A DNA stretch of 30,820 bases from positions 1 through 30,820 of IMG/VR virus record IMGVR_UViG_3300003885_000855, one strand, 5' to 3'. Below the pieces are notes generated by a model, which saw only the letters and a list, made by a program, of their open reading frames with translations, searched no databases and was not told where the DNA came from. The translations under genes were made by a program, and so were the position numbers. Below, in pieces: positions 24,101 through 30,423 of the stretch (the stretch's first letter is position 1; each line of letters starts with the position of its first letter). The DNA is from a virus.

Positions 24101-25647
24101 TGGCAGACTTTAGAATGGAGCAAGTCCAAGAATATAGAGATATATTAAACCAAAGGAGCATTGAACTTACCGGTATGGATATGGGGCAGGTGGAGAATTA
24201 CTGGCCGTCAACATCTGAACATCTAATAGAATTTTTTGATGATATAAAAAAACAAAGCGAAATTCCGGGCGCCATTAAAGCAAGAATACAAAGTAAAAAC
24301 ATCGTTCCTAAAATGACAAATGGCTGGTTATTGGCGGACAGGCACATTGCTCAAGCGGAACATATAAAATCAGTAAGCGGAAAATACGAAGAATTAAAAA
24401 ATCTTTTTAGCGACAGAACAGTTGAAAAAAATATTAGACAAAAATACGGAGATGCTATTTACAATACTTTAATGCACCACATTGAAACTTTTTCTCTTAA
24501 TCAAAGAACTGAATTACTTGATATTTTCCAAAAAGGATATAACAAAGTTATCAATAATTGGGTGCAAGCGAAAATATTCACGCCTACAATTATGGCAAGA
24601 CAAACAATTTCTTCCGTTTATTCTATCGGAGAAGTAGGCGCGAAAAACTTTTTCAAATATCAAAAAGAAGCTTTGAGCAATCCTAAAGAAGCTTTTAACC
24701 TTATTTGGAACAATGCCCCTTTTGTTAAGGCTCGTTTTAAAAGAGGTTATTCAGAAGCTTTGCACGATGTTATCAGAGGAACAAAAAAGATTGACTTGGG
24801 AATGAAGAGCTTGACTAAATATATTACACTTCCAGCTCGCAGTAGTGATATTGCAGGGTTGATTATAAATGGTTATCCTATTATAAAAACAAACTTAGCG
24901 AAAGGTAAAACAATGGAGCAAGCTATCGCTGAATTTGAAAAGTTTAGCGAAAGAACACAAGGTTCGCCAACTCTGGCAAATTTATCCGTTGCTCAAAGAA
25001 GTAAAAACCCGTTCGTTAGAACATTTTTTAGATTTAAAAATACTCTTAACCAATTATTAAGACTTCAAGTTGATGCCAATATACAGCTAGCCAACAAACA
25101 AATATCACCGCAAGAATGGGGGACCAAGACATTTTTATATTCAATATATACGCCAATGATGTATGTTTTATTAGGATATGCTGTTAGACAGGGATGGAAA
25201 AAAATATTTGGCACAGATGATGAAGAAGAAAGTAAAAGTTTGTTAGGAGATATATTAGAAAATATAATAATCCAACCATTTAAAGCTGTACCATTATTAG
25301 GAGATGTATTTGAAAATCTTTATCAAGAAACAAGAAAAAAGATAACTGGCAAAAAAACTTATGGTAATTTAATTAGTCTCCCAATAATTGACGACTTAGA
25401 TAGAGCTAAGAATATAATATTTAAAAAAGAACTGACAACAGAAGATTTCTTAAAAGTATTAAGTATTGTACAAGAGCTATTTACAGGCTTTCCGACTGAA
25501 TCGGGATTAAGATATTATGGATATGCTACGAAAAAACAAAAAGTAAAACTTCCCACGAAAGGGAAGGGAAGAATTGACTTCTCAAAATACGGAAGGAAGA
25601 AAGACAAAAAAAGAATAAGGATTGATTTTTCTAAGTATAAACGGTAA
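21160..25647 (+). CDS. Giant virion/ejection protein with an embedded DnaJ domain, 1495 residues
   Basis: The largest gene of the window. The N-terminus has three KVRERR-type repeats (about 7-13, 23-30, 65-72) and two MFGDF motifs. Residues about 246-295 form a J domain: EYRRLAHIYHPDKMTGNEE with the diagnostic HPD at 270-272 and a fourth-helix end INQAWEVLNKYG. Long coiled-coil regions follow (about 380-830). The C-terminal third has FSERTQGSPTLANLSVAQR, a pattern I associate with large phage internal proteins, then a hydrophobic stretch (FLYSIYTPMMYVLLGYAVR, about 1324-1342) and a twice-repeated basic RIDFSKY at the end. Likely packaged and ejected; the J domain would recruit host DnaK at the entry site. 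Role is inference. Confidence 0.7.
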   Translation: MSFLSDIIRKVRERRLTPITDTLRRVRERRFSKQSMFGDFQAPQIPTVDTSIPRFQTPVPSLRDTIKKVRERRLKGMFGDFKPIKFPTPEKIFETGAKPFEGLSETRLAQQVQRVSKEIEEKIGKPLSAFFERRVKAAPELPKGIFVKFPIKTKRAFEEILGKKPTEEIIKTKEGGFLQKIGIKEITPYSKQVIDLQAQGLTPFNAALRVGSLGILDAAIAGSWLDGATKFFLRGTNQIAVKKLAWDTLGKHETLEAAKKEYRRLAHIYHPDKMTGNEEMFKRINQAWEVLNKYGMPTLLEQKAILPARTFAKRLITPITEAVSPEAAEFVGLKGLLPREAGTIPEKPFQPKLKVKFGLGIEEVPARRISDLKETAKNITKEIAKQGGDVAQAKNIANQIAISTSAREAGKFLTQLKDLAKPEIPKEEATIETRIKEDFDRAESEVLTELELSKPGRRVLTETGEFIVEKSTFPDYVPSELRNSKLFAEVSKLTLDKEAPKTKRQKALVNVISQEIVNRMDIALADEKATNEFLISLDAKQEAETNKFLKDIKQEIIKKIKEKRFTVKQVVRIKEVAAKKLLAEKIKSVERLAISKADKQAKIQQLESEFKIRQEKAVRKEQLKTLKVGITERIKGIEKGLREGKIITKEEIKEFQTTALETIEKSNLDANDRDKFSRKVKNIQTQEQLQKALPDIKERIIQLEHAEIKRGLVSQIDKELKNIKPVKKGTIKVARYDYETNKFLQEIKDINKITQEDAEKTLANILKKDNLSRADIIKNRLLSYKMNGAKSSLALVDKILADIQELKDIGLTAKDELDFQKKLEKQDKITEVLEGIKNQKETIIGLKTLKKVFGSGIADLYSSLNLVAGKDIADKYNYARFITKSNNDYGIQSDNAVEKSKEIYKLESNRQLDKIFIERLAPQDFEIEGQDGFVEKISRFDIMNIYNGLKNDLRKEQFYNAFGEDQTNDLISKLSSEDKTLADFRMEQVQEYRDILNQRSIELTGMDMGQVENYWPSTSEHLIEFFDDIKKQSEIPGAIKARIQSKNIVPKMTNGWLLADRHIAQAEHIKSVSGKYEELKNLFSDRTVEKNIRQKYGDAIYNTLMHHIETFSLNQRTELLDIFQKGYNKVINNWVQAKIFTPTIMARQTISSVYSIGEVGAKNFFKYQKEALSNPKEAFNLIWNNAPFVKARFKRGYSEALHDVIRGTKKIDLGMKSLTKYITLPARSSDIAGLIINGYPIIKTNLAKGKTMEQAIAEFEKFSERTQGSPTLANLSVAQRSKNPFVRTFFRFKNTLNQLLRLQVDANIQLANKQISPQEWGTKTFLYSIYTPMMYVLLGYAVRQGWKKIFGTDDEEESKSLLGDILENIIIQPFKAVPLLGDVFENLYQETRKKITGKKTYGNLISLPIIDDLDRAKNIIFKKELTTEDFLKVLSIVQELFTGFPTESGLRYYGYATKKQKVKLPTKGKGRIDFSKYGRKKDKKRIRIDFSKYKR

Positions 25648-25764
25648 TTATCAACAGTCTGAAAACATATCAATTATAAATTTTCCAGAAAACCCCACAA
25701 TAAATACAATAAATATAATTTGAAAAAATGTAATCATAGTTCTTTTAAAACCTATTACCGACTT

Positions 25765-25980
25765 TTAAAGTTTCCGATAACTCTTGTATTTTTTAAAACT
25801 CTCTTTTGAAAAGATTGCCACTTGATAGAAATTAGAAGTTCCATTCCAACTCTTAACAAGCCAAAATCCGTTAACCTCTTTCTCGTCATATTCAGGAGCG
25901 ACATCCCCAAACTTATCTTTGAAGAAAGTTAAAAGAAATTCCCTTTTGGTTTTAGTTAATTCTTGTTTAGTTTTACTCAT
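25765..25980 (-). CDS. Hypothetical small protein, 71 residues
   Basis: Reads MSKTKQELTKTKREFLLTFF, then a central FGDVAPEYDEKEVNGFWLVK and ends YKSYRKL. It has a basic helical N-terminus and a beta-like C-terminal half (SWNGTSNFYQVAIFS). It is the last gene of the leftward island and lies downstream of the structured non-coding region, so it may be controlled by it. No family is recognised; a small cytoplasmic moron-type protein is the likeliest class. Confidence 0.55.
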   Translation of the reverse strand: MSKTKQELTKTKREFLLTFFKDKFGDVAPEYDEKEVNGFWLVKSWNGTSNFYQVAIFSKESFKKYKSYRKL

Positions 25981-26112
25981 TGTATTTATTCTTTCTTAGT
26001 TGGTATTAATAAAGGGTTTTTATGCAACTTTAATAAAAAAGAACCATAAAAAGTTTTTTTATGAAATATCTTGAATTATTAAAGATGATTGTGAAAAGCA
26101 AAAAGTATTTTT

Positions 26113-26380
26113 ATCTCCCGTTTATAAACTCAAGGTTTATACGGCGAGATTACCAAAAATCTTTTCGGTTGAATGTTAGAGCTACTTCCTGCCCAGGTGG
26201 CAATCCCAGGATGAGATAGATATAATATCTCGTTTCACTCCGTCTATGCTCTACAAATGTAGAAAGCCTCACGCTTTAAGTTTTCCAACTCACATTCCGA
26301 TTGGAAACTCAAGGAACGGCTAGACAAACCCTAAAGTCCGTCCGTATCTGGGGTCATCTTTAATAATTGCATTTTGTAAA
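26113..26380 (-). ncRNA. Candidate structured non-coding RNA, family unknown
   Basis: The block is richer in GC than its surroundings and is full of inverted repeats: a 15-pair imperfect hairpin at 26113-26150; GAGATA/TATCTC at 26213-26231; TCTAC-AAAT-GTAGA at 26250-26263; GTTTTCCAA with TTGGAAAC at about 26280-26307; TAGAGC near 26177 with GCTCTA near 26248 as a long-range closing pair. The ten bases AAACTCAAGG occur twice (26126-26135, 26305-26314), each followed by ACGGC(G/T)AGA. The leftward promoter upstream favours the minus strand. I see no conserved core of RNase P, tmRNA, SRP or 6S RNA. Confidence 0.45.
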
Positions 26381-26387
26381 AAGCAAA

Positions 26388-26432
26388 ATCCCCATTAACC
26401 CTTGGCAGGAAAAATGGGGATAATGCCAAGGG
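26388..26432 (-). promoter_or_regulatory. Two perfect crossing 9-base inverted repeats
   Basis: A is ATCCCCATT (26388-26396) with AATGGGGAT (26413-26421); B is CCCTTGGCA (26399-26407) with TGCCAAGGG (26424-26432). All 18 pairs are perfect and the order is A-B-A'-B'. The linkers are only 2, 5 and 2 bases, too short for both 9-pair helices to form in one H-type pseudoknot, so they should be alternatives. Read leftward, hairpin B can form first and hairpin A second, and A is followed by TTTGCTTTTT, as in a transcription attenuator. Confidence 0.6.
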
Positions 26433-26478
26433 TTTGTTTGCAATAAACAAAGTAATAAGAAAATCCTATTACATTACT

Positions 26479-26506
26479 ATCCTAGCATACTGAAACACCT
26501 TGTCAA
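26479..26506 (-). promoter_or_regulatory. Leftward promoter candidate for the non-coding RNA
   Basis: On the minus strand a perfect TTGACA (26506-26501), a 16-base spacer and TAGGAT (26484-26479), with TGC before the -10 as an extended -10. TTATCCACA lies seven bases upstream of the -35. Transcription would begin near 26472 and run through the crossing repeats. Confidence 0.55.
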
Positions 26507-26513
26507 GAAGAAG

Positions 26514-26522
26514 TGTGGATAA
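26514..26522 (-). promoter_or_regulatory. DnaA-box-like site upstream of a leftward promoter
   Basis: TTATCCACA on the minus strand matches the consensus DnaA box exactly. It sits seven bases upstream of the -35 box of the promoter at 26479-26506. Confidence 0.45.
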
Positions 26523-26532
26523 CTTTTAGTAA

Positions 26533-26551
26533 GGGGCGGAGAGCCCGCCCC
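26533..26551 (-). terminator. GC-rich hairpin after the secreted protein gene
   Basis: GGGGCGG (26533-26539) pairs with CCGCCCC (26545-26551) around a 5-base loop, beginning 5 bases beyond the stop codon of the leftward gene. In the leftward direction it is followed by TTACTAAAAGTT, only partly T-rich. It probably ends that transcript. Confidence 0.6.
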
Positions 26552-26556
26552 AAACA

Positions 26557-27153
26557 TTATCTGACTAATTCAATCCACCCGTTGTAGATAGGGAAATACT
26601 TGGCAAAGCCGTTAGCGATTAACATCCGAGCAAGAGTTTTCATTCTGTTCTTGTAGTAATTCGTGTTAGAGATATTGAAACATCCGCGGGGATACCATTT
26701 AGGGCAAGTGTCTTTAACTCCCATTTCGTCATAGATTACAGTTCCGCTTTTGACCTTTGGAGTATCAAATCCGTTAAGTCCCCAAACTTGGACAACCGCG
26801 TTAGGATCGCCATTGCCGCATCCCAATGTAAATGTTCTTACAGCAGAAGCGACAGTATTTCCGTAAGAAGGATGTGTTGATGAAGCATTGATAATTTCCG
26901 CCAATACAGTATGCTGTCCGCAATTTATTGTCCTGCTAACACTCCAAGAACTGCCTCCGCTCGCAGATGAATAAATTTGGCTTCCGTCCAATTTTACCTT
27001 TAACTGTTCAGGAGTGGTTGTGGAATAATTGGAGTTTCCCGAGAGAGTTAAGTTTCTTTGCGGAGAAATCGGGCTGATTGAAACAGAAGCGGCATAAGCG
27101 GTTCCCGTAAACAGAAACGAGAATACTAGACCTAGAATAATTATTTTTTTCAT
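26557..27153 (-). CDS. Secreted protein with signal peptide, 198 residues
   Basis: Starts MKKIIILGLVFSFLFTGTAY with a clear signal peptide and a likely cut after AYA (residue 21). The mature protein begins ASVSISPISPQRNLTLSG and has an immunoglobulin-like beta pattern (PEQLKVKLDGSQIYSSASGG; SVSRTINCGQHTVLAEIINA), then a C-terminal region with DTCPKWYPRGCFNI and YYKNRMKTLARMLIANGFA. Cysteines (INCGQ, TLGCGN, DTC, RGC) could make two disulfides. It lies opposite to the late genes with its own promoter and terminator, the layout of a lysogenic-conversion (moron) gene. A cell-surface or secreted host-altering protein is likely; its target is unknown. Confidence 0.68.
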   Translation of the reverse strand: MKKIIILGLVFSFLFTGTAYAASVSISPISPQRNLTLSGNSNYSTTTPEQLKVKLDGSQIYSSASGGSSWSVSRTINCGQHTVLAEIINASSTHPSYGNTVASAVRTFTLGCGNGDPNAVVQVWGLNGFDTPKVKSGTVIYDEMGVKDTCPKWYPRGCFNISNTNYYKNRMKTLARMLIANGFAKYFPIYNGWIELVR

Positions 27154-27179
27154 AGTAGTTTTAAAAATTGATTTCCGAC

Positions 27180-27258
27180 CTTTCCTTAGACCAAAATCCG
27201 CTCAACATCCTAACCCTTACGAGGAAAGACATTAAGCGGACTTTGGTCGTAAGGGTTA
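27180..27258 (-). promoter_or_regulatory. Three mutually crossing inverted repeats in the leader of the secreted protein gene
   Basis: A is GACCAAAATCCGCT (27189-27202) with AGCGGACTTTGGTC (27235-27248). B is TAACCCTTACGA (27211-27222) with TCGTAAGGGTTA (27247-27258), 12 perfect pairs. C is CTTTCCT (27180-27186) with AGGAAAG (27222-27228). The order is C-A-B-C'-A'-B'. The single odd pair in A is a G.U wobble in leftward RNA but an A.C mismatch in rightward RNA, which points to a function in the leftward transcript. With a predicted start near 27262 the block covers most of the 5' leader. Confidence 0.62.
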
Positions 27259-27268
27259 TAATATTGAT

Positions 27269-27296
27269 AGTATATATCATTTAAATAAAAAGTCAA
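27269..27296 (-). promoter_or_regulatory. Leftward promoter candidate for the secreted protein gene
   Basis: On the minus strand TTGACT (27296-27291), a 16-base spacer and TATACT (27274-27269). A TATCCACA site lies three bases upstream of the -35 box. The start would be near 27262, leaving a leader of about 110 bases before the ATG at 27153. Confidence 0.55.
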
Positions 27297-27299
27297 GAG

Positions 27300-27322
27300 T
27301 GTGGATAGCAAAGTGTGGATAA
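27300..27322 (-). promoter_or_regulatory. Two DnaA-box-like sites between divergent promoters
   Basis: On the minus strand TTATCCACA (27322-27314, exact consensus) and CTATCCACA (27308-27300, one mismatch), five bases apart. They lie upstream of the leftward -35 box and next to the rightward -10 box, so a bound protein could affect both. Confidence 0.45.
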
Positions 27323-27328
27323 GTATAG

Positions 27329-27341
27329 TATAATAAATATA
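27329..27341 (+). promoter_or_regulatory. Rightward -10 box giving a likely leaderless mRNA
   Basis: A perfect TATAAT at 27329-27334 lies six bases before the ATG at 27341. Transcription would start at or beside the A of the ATG. No good -35 hexamer is visible; the DnaA-box-like sites occupy that place. Confidence 0.45.
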
Positions 27342-28072
27342 TGTCCAAAGAAAAACTAAAACAACTTCACCAGCTGAAAAAGAACCCAGACCTTTTTATG
27401 TTTAAAGCATTTGAAGAACAAAATAAACTTATAGAAAAGCTGGAAGAAAAACTTGAAACCTTATCAGAGGTCGTTAAAAAAAAAGAGATTAAAGGATTTG
27501 AGATTGACCCCAAAGACATAAGAGGAAAGAAAGGCGATAAGGGAGACAAAGGAGATTTTGTTAAGGGCGAAGATTATGTCTTAACCGCAAAAGATAAAAA
27601 AGAAATCGCCTCTTCAATCAAAGTTCCGGTTGTTGAGAAAATTGTTGAAAAAACAGAAGTAATAAAAGAGCAGCCGATAGAAAAAATAACAAACGAAATA
27701 AAAGAAGTTGCCAAATATGAAAAACCCGAAGAACTTGCCAAAAAACTAAACACCCTTGAAGAAAAAGTTGATTTATCAGTAATTAGAGGATTGAAAAATG
27801 TTTTAGATATTTTGCGGAGGAATATACACTCTAAGCAAAGCGGAGGGGGTGGAATGGGATTGCCAGTATCATTTTCATTTAATGGAAATGGTTCAACGAC
27901 AGAATTTACACTTCCAAACAATGTAGCGGCGGGAGGAAATGCAATTTGGGTTTATTATCAGGGTCAGTATTTAGTTCCAGCGACACATTTTACAGTTTCC
28001 GGAATGACACTTTCGCTTACTTTTACGCCGGATGATGGAGCAAATATAGATGGTTTATTAATAAGAACATAA
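27341..28072 (+). CDS. Fibre-associated protein with coiled coils and a collagen-like segment, 243 residues
   Basis: Order of parts: an N-terminal coiled coil (EEQNKLIEKLEEKLETLSEV, about 25-44), a short collagen-like GKKGDKGDKGDF (about 62-73), a Glu/Lys/Val-rich region, a second coiled coil (KKLNTLEEKVDLSVIRGLKN), a Gly-rich hinge (SGGGGMGLP) and a compact beta C-terminus (FNGNGSTTEFTLPNNVAAGG). Trimeric phage fibres are often built in this way. It has no signal peptide, unlike the fibre gene that it overlaps by TAATG. It is probably the fibre base or an adaptor. Confidence 0.68.
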   Translation: MSKEKLKQLHQLKKNPDLFMFKAFEEQNKLIEKLEEKLETLSEVVKKKEIKGFEIDPKDIRGKKGDKGDKGDFVKGEDYVLTAKDKKEIASSIKVPVVEKIVEKTEVIKEQPIEKITNEIKEVAKYEKPEELAKKLNTLEEKVDLSVIRGLKNVLDILRRNIHSKQSGGGGMGLPVSFSFNGNGSTTEFTLPNNVAAGGNAIWVYYQGQYLVPATHFTVSGMTLSLTFTPDDGANIDGLLIRT

Positions 28073-30423
28073 TGAAAAAATTATTTACATTCATCGCAAT
28101 ACTATTTTTACTAACCGGCACAGCCAACGCTTGGTTCTTTAGCGATATATTTAAAGAACAGAGTTTCAGCGTGGCTCCTCGTATTTTCAGGTCTTCACAA
28201 GTAGGCACATCCGCTACAACTGATTATGTTTTACAAACAGACGGCTCTGCTTCTACTTGGGTTAATGCTTCCACCCTTTCCACAAACCAAAACTGGGAAC
28301 TCAATTCTTCAGGAAACTTAACCTCTTCAACCTCTCCTCTCACAATAGAAATAAGTGATTTACAAGCCACTTCCACCACCGCCACCTCAACCTTTCCGCA
28401 ACTCTGGGCTTCCCAATTTCAAGCAGGTTCGTATATTGAAACACCTTATATCTATGCCACTTCAACTACCCTTGCTTCCATTATTGATTATCGTCTTGGA
28501 ATTGGAATTTCTTCTCCGGCAACTTTGCTTCACTTGCAAGCAGGCAGTAATGTATTCCGCATATCTGATTCTACTGATACAGACAGATTAAACTTCACAG
28601 CCAATACAATACTAAGCGGATTTACAGGGGATAATATAAGACTTGGAGCTGGGAATGAATTATCATTACAAACTTATTCAGGCGGCTGGCAGACAAGAAT
28701 ACAAATTCAAAATGACGGACTTATTGGCATAGGCACAACATCCCCCTATGCAAAACTCTCCGTAGTAGGAGAAACAGTGGCGGAGTATTTTACGGCAACA
28801 AGCACCACCGCTTCTTTATTCACAGGCGGGGCTTCTTTTGGCGACAACAACATCACAAATATAGGGCAGATAGACATTGACCTCATCCGAGCAGACGCCG
28901 CCAATGGTTCAATAACCATAGAACTGGATAATGCGGCTGGGGCAGATTTAATCATAGGCAACAACAACGCTTTAGTGGTTGAAGGAGATGATGACCAAGT
29001 AGGAATAAGAACTGCGACTCCGTCAGAAGCATTAGATATAGGATATGGACATCTTAATCTTCAGAATACTCTATCTCCTGCCGCCCCTACTATCGCCATA
29101 AACGCAACAGCCGGAAATCTTAACGGAGCTTATAAGTATGAAGTAACTTATGTTACCTCAGAAGGCGAGTCTTCCAGTAAATTCTTGGAGTCTAATTCTG
29201 TTTCTCCCGTTAATCAGCAAATTGATATTTCAGGTATTGCGACCGGCGGCGCGGAAGTTACAGCAAGGAAACTTTATCGGACACTTGGCGGGGCAGGTTA
29301 TCCCCGTATTAAATACTTGGTAACTACAATCAATGATAATGTAACTACCACATATACGGATAATCTTGTTGACGGTTCTTTGGGAGCGGCAATACCGTTT
29401 ACTAATACGACGGGGGGAATAATTAAACTCAATGGAAACAGGGTTTTTGAATTAACGCCGTCCATAACAGCTGTTGGCGACTCGGCAGGAGCTAACGCCG
29501 CAGGAGTATTTAATGTATTTATTGGAGCGCAATCGGGTTTTAATGTTACGACAGGATACTCAAATAATTACATCGGCTATCAAACAGGATTTCAAACAAC
29601 AACCGGAAATAACAATACCGCGTTTGGCGCTCAAGCATTAAACAAAAATACTGTTGGATTTTATCTCGTCGCAATAGGGACTAATGCTGGGTATTTTACC
29701 ACGGGAGATAGAGTAACTTCCGTCGGAGCGTACGCTGGATATAAAGCTAGTTCAGGAGTTAGAAACACGAACCTGGGGTATGCCGCTGGGTATAATCACA
29801 CCACTCCAACAGGCAATACGAACCTCGGAGCTTATACTGGATTTAACAATATAACTGGGGGTGGGAATGTCCACCTTGGTATTTATGCCGGATACAATAA
29901 TACTACCTCGAATAAACTTTACATTGATAACAGTACTACGGCAACACCTCTTATTTATGGAGATTTTGGAACAGATGATTTAACTTTTAACGCCGCAACA
30001 TTGGTTCAAGGTATAGCAACAACCGATATAGTTTTAACAGCTAAAGGGGTAGCTTCGCAATCAGGTTCACTTTTTAATTTAGTGGACAGCTCAGATAATA
30101 TTTACATAACTTCGGGAGATGGTTTGACAGGAAGTGAGTTTAGAGGGAATGACCAAAATGTGGATATTGATTTTATATGGGAGGGGAATACTGATGACAG
30201 CTTATTTTATTTAGATGCCGGAAATGATAGAATAGGAATAGGCACAGGCACGCCGGCAGCTCTTCTGGATGTTTTTTCAACGGCAACAACGACAACAATA
30301 TTTGACAGTAATTCCGCAAGTAAAGGTTGGTGCGGAAAATATAAAGATGTGGATGCCGGCGGATACACTTATTGCTACACTTTGAACGGAGCAATGACTT
30401 GTTCGCAGACATCTTGTGAATAA
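28072..30423 (+). CDS. Large exported fibre/adhesin, 783 residues
   Basis: Starts MKKLFTFIAILFLLTGTANA with a signal peptide cut after residue 20. The shaft has GIGTTSPYAKLSVVGETVAE and TST-rich strands, phrases I associate with Parcubacteria surface proteins. A middle domain is Ig-like (AYKYEVTYV-type strands near residue 350, DGSLGAAIPFTNTTGGIIKL). Residues about 475-620 are a beta-roll of repeats such as NNYIGYQTGFQTTTGNNNTA and NTNLGYAAGYNHTTPTGNTN, like the head of trimeric adhesins. The end is a Cys-rich tail, GYTYCYTLNGAMTCSQTSCE. It is a receptor-binding fibre or a surface adhesin; the signal peptide is unusual for a fibre. Confidence 0.75.
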   Translation: MKKLFTFIAILFLLTGTANAWFFSDIFKEQSFSVAPRIFRSSQVGTSATTDYVLQTDGSASTWVNASTLSTNQNWELNSSGNLTSSTSPLTIEISDLQATSTTATSTFPQLWASQFQAGSYIETPYIYATSTTLASIIDYRLGIGISSPATLLHLQAGSNVFRISDSTDTDRLNFTANTILSGFTGDNIRLGAGNELSLQTYSGGWQTRIQIQNDGLIGIGTTSPYAKLSVVGETVAEYFTATSTTASLFTGGASFGDNNITNIGQIDIDLIRADAANGSITIELDNAAGADLIIGNNNALVVEGDDDQVGIRTATPSEALDIGYGHLNLQNTLSPAAPTIAINATAGNLNGAYKYEVTYVTSEGESSSKFLESNSVSPVNQQIDISGIATGGAEVTARKLYRTLGGAGYPRIKYLVTTINDNVTTTYTDNLVDGSLGAAIPFTNTTGGIIKLNGNRVFELTPSITAVGDSAGANAAGVFNVFIGAQSGFNVTTGYSNNYIGYQTGFQTTTGNNNTAFGAQALNKNTVGFYLVAIGTNAGYFTTGDRVTSVGAYAGYKASSGVRNTNLGYAAGYNHTTPTGNTNLGAYTGFNNITGGGNVHLGIYAGYNNTTSNKLYIDNSTTATPLIYGDFGTDDLTFNAATLVQGIATTDIVLTAKGVASQSGSLFNLVDSSDNIYITSGDGLTGSEFRGNDQNVDIDFIWEGNTDDSLFYLDAGNDRIGIGTGTPAALLDVFSTATTTTIFDSNSASKGWCGKYKDVDAGGYTYCYTLNGAMTCSQTSCE

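Larger units (their letters stand above)
25981..26556 (-). other. 576-base non-coding stretch with dense RNA structure
   Basis: No convincing gene on either strand. It holds, from right to left in the leftward direction: a terminator-like hairpin (26533-26551), a DnaA-box-like site, a leftward promoter (26479-26506), crossing inverted repeats (26388-26432) and a block of many hairpins (26113-26380). The left end (25981-26100) is AT-rich and shows no clear structure. Confidence 0.6.

Noticed and set aside
2722-25662. TATCAACAGTC occurring at about 2722 and 25650 as attachment sites
   Set aside because: Only 11 bases are shared, with no integrase gene or other recombination signal in the window; chance is likely enough.
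26113-26260. A TnpB/IscB guide RNA (omegaRNA) reading leftward
   Set aside because: The stretch ending in ATTCAAC has a vague likeness to transposon right ends, but no tnpB, iscB or transposase gene is present upstream.
26230-26320. CRISPR array
   Set aside because: There is one hairpin only and no regularly spaced repeats.
26113-26380. RNase P, tmRNA, SRP or 6S RNA in the structured block
   Set aside because: The expected conserved cores, such as GAGGAAAGTC for RNase P, are absent on both strands; GGCAGGAAGTAGC only loosely resembles the SRP apical motif.
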